Source: Flavobacterium antarcticum DSM 19726
GTDB taxonomy: Bacteria; Bacteroidota; Bacteroidia; Flavobacteriales; Flavobacteriaceae
Assembly (NCBI RefSeq): GCF_000419685.1
Contig: NZ_ATTM01000003.1
Span: forward strand, 310,846-374,845
DNA: 64,000 nt
Direction of reading: 5' to 3'
Part shown: piece after piece, positions 44,869-54,025 of the stretch
How the letters are laid out: every line of letters begins with the position of its first letter
Numbering within the stretch: the stretch's first letter is position 1
Translations under genes and position numbers: made by a program
Notes under the pieces: model-generated
Told to the model about the DNA's origin: nothing
Seen by the model: only the letters and a program-made list of their open reading frames with translations
Databases searched by the model: none

Positions 44869-46341
44869 TTAAGCACTTTTTTGTTTGTAAGAATCTAAAG
44901 CGGCATATTTTTCTTTTTTGTAAATTTTGACAATTAAGTCGAATGCTTTGTTTTTCAACAGCAATCCAATTACTCCGGCAAGCGCCACGAAAACTAATCC
45001 AGCAGTTGGGTTTATCAAATAATAACCAAGTGCATAAAAGGCCATTGGACCTCCTAATTGCGGAATAGATATTAGCATTGTTTTTATATTGAATGCTTTT
45101 TTATCACCAAAAGCTCCTTTTGTTGAATTCAAGTCAATTGGCGTTTTAGTGTAAGCGCCACCTAAAAGAACTAAAGAAGAATTCACACCAATATTATAAA
45201 GTGCTCCGGCTAGAATCATCAGATAAATATGAATTCCAAAGTACAGATAGAAAGAAGCAACAACTGCTGTAACCGCTGTTCCAATAACCATCAACCACCA
45301 TTTAGAATTCAAATAATCGCGGTAGGAAATGTTTTGCGTCATCATCAATCCGTAATACGAACTGTCCCAACTTGGCACGAATTGACCAAACGTAATTAAG
45401 AAACCGCCCGAAACAAATACGCCGGCAAACATGTGCATTGCAGGATTATTATACGCAGCTATTAAATCTCCGAAGAAAAGCAAGCCGTAAAACAAGAACA
45501 TTACACTCATGAATATTGTTGTTTTAGAACGCTTGTTTCGCTTTATCAACTTAATGTCGTTTTTAAGAAACGTTCCCATCACGCCGTATTGGTTTAACCA
45601 AGTAAAATTCTCGGTTTTAGCCACATCGTGTTTTGAAGCCAATCCTGCGTCAAGGTATAAATTGCTTTTGAAATAGTTAAATGTCACATAATATAAAACC
45701 ACTAATACAATTAATGGAACTACAATCATCCATTTTATATCAAACAAAGATTGGTAAAACGGACCTGTGTAAAGCGTAACATCGAAGAAATTGTAATATT
45801 GTGACGCTCCAAAAATCACCACAACTATTAGAAAAAGAACATATAAATTGTCTTTATTGTTTAAAATAATATTCAGGAAATTATTGATGTAAAATAAAAA
45901 GATGATTGAAAACAGCCATAAAATCACGCTCAAAACATCGTATCCATTGATTAATAAAACAATGGCAAAGGGAAGAAACAGAAACGCATGAACGATATTA
46001 AAGAACGATAAATAGGTTTTTCCCAAAGAGAAATTAACTATTGTAGCTGATTTGATAGGCAACGTCAATAATGGCCGGATGTTCATGACGGGCATTTTTT
46101 GTAAAGCCAATCTTAAAACCAAATCAAAGATGAAATAATAAATCAGATATTTATTGATAACCACTAACGGGTCTGGAAAACTTTCCTTTAATCCGTAATA
46201 AGCTAAAACGCCCATCGCAATAAATAGTAAAGCAAAATAAATAGCTCCAAAACCCATCAGGATTTTCAGTGCCAAATTTTTTGCAAAGGAAGCCGATCTG
46301 AAAAAAGCCTTCCATTCGAGCATTAAAAAATTTTTAAACAT
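44869..46341 (-). CDS. DUF5687 multi-helix membrane protein (ABC permease)
   Basis: 490 residues with about 12 hydrophobic helices and an N-terminal soluble stretch (FLMLEWKAFFRSASF). It matches DUF5687, a Bacteroidetes family found next to ABC ATPases. The substrate is unknown. It lies 18 bases before the ATPase and 55 bases after the fourth EXXDH protein. Confidence 0.87.
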   Translation of the reverse strand: MFKNFLMLEWKAFFRSASFAKNLALKILMGFGAIYFALLFIAMGVLAYYGLKESFPDPLVVINKYLIYYFIFDLVLRLALQKMPVMNIRPLLTLPIKSATIVNFSLGKTYLSFFNIVHAFLFLPFAIVLLINGYDVLSVILWLFSIIFLFYINNFLNIILNNKDNLYVLFLIVVVIFGASQYYNFFDVTLYTGPFYQSLFDIKWMIVVPLIVLVVLYYVTFNYFKSNLYLDAGLASKHDVAKTENFTWLNQYGVMGTFLKNDIKLIKRNKRSKTTIFMSVMFLFYGLLFFGDLIAAYNNPAMHMFAGVFVSGGFLITFGQFVPSWDSSYYGLMMTQNISYRDYLNSKWWLMVIGTAVTAVVASFYLYFGIHIYLMILAGALYNIGVNSSLVLLGGAYTKTPIDLNSTKGAFGDKKAFNIKTMLISIPQLGGPMAFYALGYYLINPTAGLVFVALAGVIGLLLKNKAFDLIVKIYKKEKYAALDSYKQKSA

Positions 46342-46396
46342 AGTTTTGGTTTTATGGTTACTCCATTGGTAACCGAAAAGCAGAAATTGTTACAAA

Positions 46397-47089
46397 TTAT
46401 TTTGAAAATTCATATTCAGGATAGGTTTCTATCAAATATTGTTCGGCTTTTTTGGGAATAATTACAAGAACGATGTATTGAACCAAAGCCAATGCAATGA
46501 TTAAAAAACTGCCTCCAAGAAGTATTAAATCATCATTAAAAAGTGACCTCAAATGAATAAAAGTTTGCAAAGGCAAAAACATAAATCCACTTCCTTGACC
46601 GTAACCGTTTAATATTTCTTTGAACAACCATTTTTTACCCGTTTCTTCATTTTTTCGCTTCATTTTTCTAGTGTTGCGAACAAGTTCTACGAAAAATAAA
46701 ACGAGTAAAAGTGTCAGAATACTGATAAAAATAATTTCTCTGTGAAAGCTTATTTTCAGAAGGAGAAACAAAATTCCGACGGCTGAAAAAGTGCCAATAA
46801 TTTGAGGCAATCTGAAGAAGTTTTTGAAGTGACTCCAAACAATTTTTCGATACTTTTTTTCCAAAGCTACATGTCGCTCTTGAACTACATCAGAAAAACC
46901 AAAAATGCCAAATTTCTTAAACTCAATTTGCAACGCTTCATCGAAATTTCGTTTTGGATTAGTATCCCATTGTGCTTCGATTGCATTGGCTAAATGGTCT
47001 ACTAATTCGGTTTGCAAATCGTAATATTCCACGAAATGTTGGCGTGTGAATAGGTAGAGTTTGTCAATTTGTGCTTGATTGATTTTCAT
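46397..47089 (-). CDS. EXXDH membrane protein D of the PadR cluster
   Basis: 230 residues: a soluble N-terminal helical prefix of about 95 residues with E28-L-V-D31-H32 (LQTELVDHLANAIE), then four membrane helices. It shares the prefix and its exact residue positions with the three other genes at 47091, 50006 and 50667. I know no function for this family. The layout resembles the N-terminal prefix (HAAS/DUF1700-type) proteins that sit beside PadR regulators in Firmicutes, though the sequence differs. One base separates it from protein C upstream. Confidence 0.8.
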   Translation of the reverse strand: MKINQAQIDKLYLFTRQHFVEYYDLQTELVDHLANAIEAQWDTNPKRNFDEALQIEFKKFGIFGFSDVVQERHVALEKKYRKIVWSHFKNFFRLPQIIGTFSAVGILFLLLKISFHREIIFISILTLLLVLFFVELVRNTRKMKRKNEETGKKWLFKEILNGYGQGSGFMFLPLQTFIHLRSLFNDDLILLGGSFLIIALALVQYIVLVIIPKKAEQYLIETYPEYEFSK

Positions 47090-47090
47090 T

Positions 47091-47708
47091 TTAAATCCTT
47101 TTTAAAAATTTGAAATGTGCTTTATAATTTTGATATAGAAATACAGAACTCAATATATTCGCTGATAAAATTGCAACGTAAACAATACTTTGACTTGATG
47201 CGAAAAAAAAGACAACTGTCCAAAGGCAAACAAAATAGAATCCTCTTTTAAACGCGTATTTATTGGTCGTGTAGCCTTTTGAAAAAAACAGATTTAGTGC
47301 AAATGCTGTCGCAATAAAAAACCAAATCCCATATATTATTTGAATTGTTTGCTTATTGTTATCATAGGTATAATTTGTGTTTGGAACATACCATTTTAAT
47401 AAAAAACCAATAATTACAACTGTGATAAAAAGTACTACTTGTGGAATAAAAAGTCTTTTCAGCTTACTTAAAATAATTTGCGGGAAAGAATCTTTACTAC
47501 TTACCCAAAAACTATTTGAAAGTTTAATTTGAGTTTCCCACTTTTTCAAAACAATTTTAATCGCTTCGTGAAAAGGAATTTCGCTGTAATTTTCTTCGAC
47601 ATCACTTGCAATATGATCGATGATTTCAAATCTCATGTCGTCAAAAACTAATTCGTTTTTTACTAGAAATGAATTAATTAGTTCTACTTGTTCGCTGTTC
47701 AACTGCAT
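47091..47708 (-). CDS. EXXDH membrane protein C of the PadR cluster
   Basis: 205 residues. N-terminal prefix with E28-I-I-D31-H32 (MRFEIIDHIASDVEENY), then four or five membrane helices. A paralogue of the proteins at 46397, 50006 and 50667. It begins 7 bases after the S9 peptidase stop and ends 1 base before protein D. Function unknown; membrane location is certain from hydrophobicity. Confidence 0.8.
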   Translation of the reverse strand: MQLNSEQVELINSFLVKNELVFDDMRFEIIDHIASDVEENYSEIPFHEAIKIVLKKWETQIKLSNSFWVSSKDSFPQIILSKLKRLFIPQVVLFITVVIIGFLLKWYVPNTNYTYDNNKQTIQIIYGIWFFIATAFALNLFFSKGYTTNKYAFKRGFYFVCLWTVVFFFASSQSIVYVAILSANILSSVFLYQNYKAHFKFLKRI

Positions 47709-47715
47709 AAAAATT

Positions 47716-49986
47716 CTACTTTAAATTACTTGCAAAAAACCCCAACATCACATTATACAATTCAATTCTATTTTCTTGCCTACTAAACCCGTGACCTTCA
47801 TTGTATTTAACCATATACGGAACTTCAAAACCTTTCGCTCTAACTGCTTGCACAATTTGATTGGATTCATTTATATTCACTCTCGGGTCGTTTGCACCTT
47901 GAATTACAAAAAGTGGTTTGGTAATTTTATCAACATTATTGATTGGTGAAACTTGTTTTGCAATTGCTAATTCTTTTTCATCTTCCAAATTATACCAATA
48001 CTTGTAAGCCATTTTCTTTTGTCCACTCCAATGTGGCGGAAATGATTTAAAGAATGTTTCAATATTTGAAATTCCCACATAATCTACACCGCATTTATAA
48101 AGTTCAGGTGTCTTTATCAATCCCATTAAAGTGGCATAACCGCCGTGACTTGCGCCATAAATCGCGATATTTTCTTTATCGACCCAGCCTTGTTCGATTA
48201 CATATTTCACTCCGTCTTCAATATCATCCATTATTTTTCTGCCACATTGGTTGTAACCCGCCTCAAAAAATGCTTTTCCGTATCCACCTGATATTCTGAA
48301 ATTCACTTGTAGAGTGGCATATCCGCGACTTGCGAAAAGTTGGGCTTCTGAATTAAATCCCCAAGAATCTCGAATGCCTTGTGGTCCTCCGTGCGGATTT
48401 ACAATTAGTGGTACTTTTTTTCCATCCAAAGCTTTTTTTGGTAAAGTAATATAACCCCGAATCGTAAGTCCGTCTCTACTTTTAAAAGTAATTGGCCGTT
48501 GTTCTGCCATATCCGTTGGCGCTAATTTTGGCTTTAAATCGTATAATAAACTTACTTTTCCGCTTTTTGAATTGTATTCATAATATTGACCGGCATTTTT
48601 ATCACTTGAAACGAACAACATATATTTCGATTCATCTTTAGTTATACCCACTACATTAAACTTACTTCCTTTGAAAAGTTTAGTCCATTTTGTATGCAAT
48701 TTTTTATAGTATTTACTTACAGGAACGGTTTCTCCTTTTTCACCGTTGTAACCAAATGCTGCAATTTCAAAATTTCTTTTATCGTCCAAAACCAATCCTG
48801 AAACATCATAATCTGCGTTTGAAAACAATTCTTTTAGTATTTCTTTTTTCTTCAAATCATAAAGTACAATTCTTATTTTATCAGAATCTAAATTGGTCAT
48901 TACATAAGCCTCATCAGGATTTACAGAAGCATAATTAAAATAAAGAATCCCAAAAGAATGTTCGGATTCAGATTCCACTAAAATGGAGTAATCATTTGAA
49001 CCAGCAGGTTTATAGTAATATTGATACGACAAACCTTGATTGATGTATTTTATGTAACCTCTCATCACTCCATCTTTGTCAAAAAGATAATTACTAATTG
49101 GGCTTGAAGAGTCAGTATTTGTGTATAATTTTTCAAAAGTTCCGGTGTTGACATTAATTTTATAAGGTTCAAAATAACTTGGATTATCCTTATTCATCAT
49201 TGCAATTATGTAGTCTTCTTGTTCAGGCAAAGCATTTAGAATTCCTGCAGTCACGCCTTCGTAAGGAGTCAAGTCTACATTATTTGTGCCGTCTAGATTT
49301 ACAGCATAAATATGCGTTTTCTCGTCGCCATTTTTATCCATTGCATATAAAATTCTACTGTCGTTTATCCACGAATATCCTTTTATCAACTGCTCTTTTT
49401 CCTCTAAAACTTTTGTTACACTTCCGTTCAAAGTGTTTTTGGTATACAAATGGTTTTTACCTGAATTGTCTATTTTCATGTAAGACAAATAGGTTCCGTT
49501 TGGCGAATATTGGAAGGAAGATTCATTCGGAGTTTCCATGAAATCCTCTACAGAATATTTATAAGAACCTTTATCCAAATCAGCAATGGCTTTTAACTGT
49601 GCTTCCGAAGATTCTAAATCTTTCGCATCTAAACCGGTTTTCGTCACCTTTTCTAATTGCAAAGGAAGTTCTAAACCGCCTTGGTAATAAGTTCCTGTGA
49701 ATTTTTCGTCTTTGAAAATTCCTTTGTACGTAATTCCCGCTTGCGCAAAATTAATTTCTAAATTATTATTAGTCAAAACCGTTTTATCCATTGGCAATCC
49801 CAAAGCTCCTTGACTCGGAATATCCATTGTAGAAGCAAGTTCGTTATTCACCTCTTTCAAATTGAAAATAACCTCCAACTCATCTCCTTGAACATTTAGA
49901 ATTCCTTTCCACGAACCCATTTCTTGACCGAAGCTATTTGTCAATCCAAGTACAAATAACACAATTATTAAGCTGTATTTTTTCAT
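47716..49986 (-). CDS. Exported prolyl oligopeptidase-family serine peptidase (S9)
   Basis: 756 residues. Signal peptide (YSLIIVLFVLGLTNSFGQ), a beta-rich domain to about residue 125, a seven-bladed-type propeller, and a C-terminal alpha/beta hydrolase with YGASHGGYATLMG (nucleophile Ser), GANDPRVNI (Asp) and NEGHGFSR (His). It would cleave short peptides in the periplasm. It stands within the PadR cluster, 19 bases after protein B and 7 before protein C, so it is part of the same transcript. The additional N-terminal domain is unusual for S9 enzymes. Confidence 0.93.
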   Translation of the reverse strand: MKKYSLIIVLFVLGLTNSFGQEMGSWKGILNVQGDELEVIFNLKEVNNELASTMDIPSQGALGLPMDKTVLTNNNLEINFAQAGITYKGIFKDEKFTGTYYQGGLELPLQLEKVTKTGLDAKDLESSEAQLKAIADLDKGSYKYSVEDFMETPNESSFQYSPNGTYLSYMKIDNSGKNHLYTKNTLNGSVTKVLEEKEQLIKGYSWINDSRILYAMDKNGDEKTHIYAVNLDGTNNVDLTPYEGVTAGILNALPEQEDYIIAMMNKDNPSYFEPYKINVNTGTFEKLYTNTDSSSPISNYLFDKDGVMRGYIKYINQGLSYQYYYKPAGSNDYSILVESESEHSFGILYFNYASVNPDEAYVMTNLDSDKIRIVLYDLKKKEILKELFSNADYDVSGLVLDDKRNFEIAAFGYNGEKGETVPVSKYYKKLHTKWTKLFKGSKFNVVGITKDESKYMLFVSSDKNAGQYYEYNSKSGKVSLLYDLKPKLAPTDMAEQRPITFKSRDGLTIRGYITLPKKALDGKKVPLIVNPHGGPQGIRDSWGFNSEAQLFASRGYATLQVNFRISGGYGKAFFEAGYNQCGRKIMDDIEDGVKYVIEQGWVDKENIAIYGASHGGYATLMGLIKTPELYKCGVDYVGISNIETFFKSFPPHWSGQKKMAYKYWYNLEDEKELAIAKQVSPINNVDKITKPLFVIQGANDPRVNINESNQIVQAVRAKGFEVPYMVKYNEGHGFSRQENRIELYNVMLGFFASNLK

Positions 49987-50005
49987 CTTTCTGTAATTTG
50001 AGTTT

Positions 50006-50665
50006 TTAATAAACGTATTGCTTTGCTTCTGAAAATGACTTTTTCCGCTGCTTTAAATTGAAAGTAAAACCAATGAAAAGCATTACAAAAAATGAAGGCA
50101 GAATGAGATTCGTATAAATCAAACTAAACAAATTACTTTCACTCAAAAAGGTATTTAGGACAGCGATTGATGCGATGAAAATCAATGGAACAACACCATA
50201 ATAAAACATTAGGTTATGCGTATTCAGTACGACTAATTTTTTCTTGTAGTAATTAGTATAGAAAAAAGGAATGTCAATTATTGAAATAATACCAATTGCA
50301 ATTAACATTAATAAAGTACCATCCAATGCGTTTTTTGACAAGAAAATAAAAATAAATATGAGCAGATTTAGACCTAAATAGAATGGTTTTGTTTGCACTC
50401 GCAGGTGATTTTTAAAATTAGCAAACATTCTGTTGTTGCAAATTTTTGAACTGTTTCTTGAAATTTTTATGATTTCTTTTTTACTGAAATCTTTTTCTGT
50501 GAGAATTTGAAATGCTTGCTCAAAAGAAACTGTTTCATCAAGCAACATTTCTTCTGTTTTCAGAATCATGTGGTCTAGAATTTCCAAATAAACTTCGTAA
50601 AACATCACATTACTTTTCGCAACATAATCTTCTAGCTGACTGATTTGTTCGTATGTGAGTTCCAT
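50006..50665 (-). CDS. EXXDH membrane protein B of the PadR cluster
   Basis: 219 residues from the ATG at 50665 (MELTYEQISQLEDY). From this start the prefix motif E28-I-L-D31-H32 (VYLEILDHMILKTEE) falls at the same residue numbers as in the three paralogues, which confirms it over the longer frame to 50722. Four to five membrane helices follow. It starts 1 base after protein A ends. No function is known. Confidence 0.8.
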   Translation of the reverse strand: MELTYEQISQLEDYVAKSNVMFYEVYLEILDHMILKTEEMLLDETVSFEQAFQILTEKDFSKKEIIKISRNSSKICNNRMFANFKNHLRVQTKPFYLGLNLLIFIFIFLSKNALDGTLLMLIAIGIISIIDIPFFYTNYYKKKLVVLNTHNLMFYYGVVPLIFIASIAVLNTFLSESNLFSLIYTNLILPSFFVMLFIGFTFNLKQRKKSFSEAKQYVY

Positions 50666-50666
50666 A

Positions 50667-51299
50667 TTAAGCGGTATAAAGTTGTTTGTTCTTATTGTAA
50701 TATTTATAAGTAGTGTTGCCAATAAACCATATAAACAAAACTGTAATTATGCCATAAATTAGAGTCAGATTTACCGCTAATACACTTTGAGGAACCGTCA
50801 AAACTCTCGCAAGATTAAAAATTCCAAAGAAAATAATCATCACATTGAAATTATTTTCCAACGCGAAAAAACGCTTCTTGAAAATGCCATTAAAAAATGC
50901 AATCCATCCTAAACTAAAAACGATGAGTGCTATTACTGCATAAAGTTGAATTGATGAACTGTACTCTTTTATGAGTTCAAAATAGTTTCGTTGAAAAACA
51001 ATAAATAGTAGGAGTGCAACTATAATAACATTTTTATTTATCAGAAATTTAAAAAAAGTTTTCAGCGCTAACATGAAATTCCACTTGTTATTTGGTTCAT
51101 TTGGATTTAAAAATTCCGACTTATTTTCAATTACATATTTTGAAAAAGTTTGGTGAAATCCAAGGTTTTGCTTCGCCATTTCAAATTCAACGGCTGAAGA
51201 AATATGGTCGACTAATTCAATTCTTAAATCATCGAAAATAACGCCATTTGATTTCAGGTAGTTTTCGATATGCGCGATATTTGCTGTAGTAATACTCAT
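50667..51299 (-). CDS. EXXDH membrane protein A of the PadR cluster
   Basis: 210 residues. The N-terminal prefix carries E28-L-V-D31-H32 (LRIELVDHISSAVEFEM), then four membrane helices from about residue 78. It is the first of four paralogues and starts 1 base after the PadR stop, so it is translationally coupled to the regulator. Function unknown; analogy with PadR-linked membrane prefix proteins suggests signalling or envelope sensing, an inference only. Confidence 0.8.
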   Translation of the reverse strand: MSITTANIAHIENYLKSNGVIFDDLRIELVDHISSAVEFEMAKQNLGFHQTFSKYVIENKSEFLNPNEPNNKWNFMLALKTFFKFLINKNVIIVALLLFIVFQRNYFELIKEYSSSIQLYAVIALIVFSLGWIAFFNGIFKKRFFALENNFNVMIIFFGIFNLARVLTVPQSVLAVNLTLIYGIITVLFIWFIGNTTYKYYNKNKQLYTA

Positions 51300-51300
51300 C

Positions 51301-51636
51301 TTAATAACTCAATTTAGGGTTAACAATAGACTGCATATTTTTAATAAAATCTTCTAACTCCGCTAAACGATTGACCGTTTCCGTTGTTCCTTTTTCTGTA
51401 AGTTTGTAATATTTTCGCAAGCGATTGTCTACTCGCTCTACTTCCACTTCAAGCAAACCTTCCGCTTCTAATTTATGCAAAGCCGGATACAAAGCGCCTT
51501 CGGTAATGTGCAAATCGCCTTTGGTAATTTCCTTTACTTTTTGGGTAATTTCATAACCGTACATTCTGCCTTTCTCTTCGAGAAGCTTCATTATGATTGT
51601 GTTTAAACTTCCTTTATATAATTGTGAATTCTTCAT
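51301..51636 (-). CDS. PadR family transcriptional regulator
   Basis: 111 residues, the short (subfamily 2) PadR type: a winged helix plus one C-terminal dimerisation helix. The core GRMYGYEITQKV ... ITEGALYPALHKLEAEGLL is diagnostic, followed by the wing VERVDNRLRKYYKLTEKG. PadR proteins usually repress their own operon and an adjacent transporter and respond to small molecules or cell-wall stress. It is first in the cluster. Direct TTATACA repeats (51673-51679, 51696-51702) around the -7 box are candidate operator elements. Confidence 0.95.
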   Translation of the reverse strand: MKNSQLYKGSLNTIIMKLLEEKGRMYGYEITQKVKEITKGDLHITEGALYPALHKLEAEGLLEVEVERVDNRLRKYYKLTEKGTTETVNRLAELEDFIKNMQSIVNPKLSY

Positions 51637-51677
51637 AATAATTGTTTTTGAAATCGAAATATTTTCATTTGATTATA

Positions 51678-51685
51678 CAAACATA
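51678..51685 (-). promoter_or_regulatory. -7 box TATGTTTG of the PadR cluster
   Basis: Exact TAnnTTTG match 41 bases before the padR ATG. Two TTATACA copies (51673-51679 and 51696-51702) flank it and could be the PadR operator. Confidence 0.5.
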
Positions 51686-51786
51686 CATAAAATTCTTATA
51701 CATTGGATTGTTAGGTATAAAAAAAGTGATTATTATCATTTTTAGAAACCTATTCCATTTAGTATCTTTACACAAAAAAACAAGAC

Positions 51787-52839
51787 ATGTCTTCATTCTA
51801 TAAATTAAGTGTAAAAGAAGTTCGCCGGGAAACACCCACTTCGGTTTCTATTGCATTCAACGTTCCCGCAGAATTAAAACCAAACTATAAATTCATTGCT
51901 GGTCAATACGTTAACTTAAAAATCACATTAGACGGAACCGAAATTCGTCGTGCCTATTCCATTTGTGCATCGCCTGATTCGGATGAATTACGAGTGGCTG
52001 TAAAAGCAGTTAAAGGTGGCGCTTTCTCACAATTGGCAAACGAAAAATTAAAAGCAGGTGATTTAATCGAAGTCGGAACTCCAGAAGGAACTTTCACTTT
52101 CGAACCTAATTTGGAACGCCAGAAAAACTACGCAGCATTTGTGGCTGGAAGCGGAATCACGCCGGTGTTGTCAATTTTGAAAACGGTTTTAAAAGGCGAA
52201 CCAAAAAGTACTTTTGTATTGGTTTATGGAAATAAATCACCGGAAGAAACTATTTTTCACCAAATTTTACACGATTTACAGCTTCAATATACAGGACGTT
52301 TTTTTGTGCATTATGTGTACAGTCAATCAAAAGCGGACGATGCATTGTTCGGAAGAATCGAACGTTCAACGGTTAATTTTGTATTGAAAAACAAATACAA
52401 AGACATCGAATTTGACAAGTTCTACTTATGTGGTCCGGAACAAATGATTAACATCGTAAGCGAAGTTTTGAAAGAAAGTAATATTTCTGATAAAAACATC
52501 AAATTCGAATTGTTTACAGCTTCAGCAACAGAAAACGTAATCGAGCAATCACTTGAAGGTCATACAAAAATCACTGTTTTAGTAGATGACGAAGAAACGA
52601 CTTTCGAAATGTCGAAAAAACAGACCGTTTTAGAAGCAGCTTTGAAGCAAGGTCTTGACGCACCCTATTCTTGTCAAGGTGGTATTTGCAGCAGTTGTAT
52701 TGCAAAAATCACTCATGGAACAGCGGAAATGAAGAAAAACTCAATTCTTACCGATGGCGAAATTGCTAAAGGTTTTATACTAACGTGTCAAGCTCATCCG
52801 ACTTCCGCAGAATTATATGTGGATTATGATGACGTTTAG
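51787..52839 (+). CDS. PaaE-like ferredoxin/flavin reductase with C-terminal 2Fe-2S
   Basis: 350 residues. An FNR-type FAD domain (RRAYSICASPDSDEL), an NAD(P) domain (AGSGITPVLSILK, CGPEQMIN), and a C-terminal plant-type ferredoxin domain with CQGGICSSC and a distal cysteine in LTCQAHP. The order FAD-NAD-2Fe2S is that of PaaE, the reductase of phenylacetyl-CoA epoxidase. None of the other paa genes is nearby, so the electron acceptor is unknown; it may serve another oxygenase, possibly for aromatic compounds. A near-consensus TATCTTTA lies just upstream. Confidence 0.92.
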   Translation: MSSFYKLSVKEVRRETPTSVSIAFNVPAELKPNYKFIAGQYVNLKITLDGTEIRRAYSICASPDSDELRVAVKAVKGGAFSQLANEKLKAGDLIEVGTPEGTFTFEPNLERQKNYAAFVAGSGITPVLSILKTVLKGEPKSTFVLVYGNKSPEETIFHQILHDLQLQYTGRFFVHYVYSQSKADDALFGRIERSTVNFVLKNKYKDIEFDKFYLCGPEQMINIVSEVLKESNISDKNIKFELFTASATENVIEQSLEGHTKITVLVDDEETTFEMSKKQTVLEAALKQGLDAPYSCQGGICSSCIAKITHGTAEMKKNSILTDGEIAKGFILTCQAHPTSAELYVDYDDV

Positions 52840-52969
52840 TGTATAGAAATGATTTAAAGATTGAGAGACAAAAAGATAGAAAGACAGGAGCGGAATGATT
52901 AAAAATTAATTCTTAATGTTTATTTCTTTTGTCTTACTACTTGATACTTAAATCTTAATACTTTTCACA

Positions 52970-53278
52970 TTGAAAAACAAACTCGAAATATTTAAGAATG
53001 CACCATTGTTGTTGGATGAACCAGAAGTCCAACAACTTTTGGCGTATTGTGAGCGTTTGGAAGATGAACTAGTTGAGTTTAAATTTGAAAAAACCAACAA
53101 TAAAGAACTCATTATGCTTGATATGCTGAAGGAAGTGGTTAAAAGTTGCTCCGCAATTCGTCAACAAGAAATGGAGCACGAGCGTTTTGGTTATGAACTT
53201 CCCGATTACTCTGAAGCCATTCGGAGTTTGAGTAGTTATATCTTTGAAATGAATCGGAATAGTAAGCTTCGATTGTAA
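52970..53278 (+). CDS. Small conserved helical protein with a TTG start
   Basis: 102 residues, starting at TTG 52970 (MKNKLEIFKNAPLLLDEPEV). The upstream bases contain no ATG in frame, and the next Met is too far in. It is predicted all-helical and acidic, with no signal or membrane segment. I do not recognise a family. Its stop is adjacent to the stop of the convergent membrane-protein gene (0-base gap). The composition is ordinary for this genome, so I consider it real. Confidence 0.6.
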   Translation: MKNKLEIFKNAPLLLDEPEVQQLLAYCERLEDELVEFKFEKTNNKELIMLDMLKEVVKSCSAIRQQEMEHERFGYELPDYSEAIRSLSSYIFEMNRNSKLRL

Positions 53279-53923
53279 TTACGCCGTTTTCAATTTGGAC
53301 TTTCCAATTTTTTTGAACCAATATACCATATATATTGCCATTACAATTGATGGTAGTATCCAATAAATCAATCCGTTCAATCGAACTCCTGCCACTAAAA
53401 ATGCCGTAATTGATGCGCCAAAAGCACCAGTCATTTTACCAATGTGAAACTTCATAACTTTTGACTTATCGAAATTTCTGAAGAATTTAAAATCACGCAA
53501 AGACATCGTTAACGCTAAAGGTCCAAATACCAAATATAGAACGCCTACATTTTGCATGTGATACATATAGTAGGAACCGAGAGCGATCATAAAAATAGAG
53601 CCAACTAATAAGGTTCCCGAAATTAATTTATCTGTAATTGTCGCATAAGGTCTTTTCTGAAATAAAAGAATTCGATTACCCGATAAAACCAAGTAAATTG
53701 CAAAGATTCCAATTAGAAAAAGAAATGGATTTTCGTGCTTTGGAAGCCAACAAATAGGTAAAGATAGCGTAGAACTCAATATCATACTGTAAGAAAATAT
53801 CTTTCCCGATAGTTTATGTTTCGGACTTCCTTTTTTGAAAATCACGCTTGCAAAACCGGCCAAAAGACCTAATCCTCCAAAAAAAGCGTGAATGTAAATA
53901 ACAATCTTAATTAAAATTTCCAT
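53279..53923 (-). CDS. Multi-pass membrane protein (DUF2306-like)
   Basis: 214 residues with six or seven hydrophobic helices. The start LIKIVIYIHAFFGGLGLLAG and the conserved KGSPKHKLSGKIFSYSMI (His/Lys loop) resemble DUF2306-type proteins, whose function is not known. It has a short charged C-terminus (KKIGKSKLK). It stands alone, convergent with the small gene at 52970. Confidence 0.75.
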   Translation of the reverse strand: MEILIKIVIYIHAFFGGLGLLAGFASVIFKKGSPKHKLSGKIFSYSMILSSTLSLPICWLPKHENPFLFLIGIFAIYLVLSGNRILLFQKRPYATITDKLISGTLLVGSIFMIALGSYYMYHMQNVGVLYLVFGPLALTMSLRDFKFFRNFDKSKVMKFHIGKMTGAFGASITAFLVAGVRLNGLIYWILPSIVMAIYMVYWFKKIGKSKLKTA

Positions 53924-54025
53924 GAGATCTATTTTGATAGTTCAAATGTAAAAAAAATAATTTCCTTTGAAATAACAAAATAACCGAACCGTCAAAAATA
54001 CGTACTGAATTGTAGAAATTGAAGT

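Noticed and set aside
51787..52839. Phenylacetate degradation operon (paaABCDE)
   Set aside because: Only the PaaE-like reductase is present; no epoxidase subunits lie on either side.
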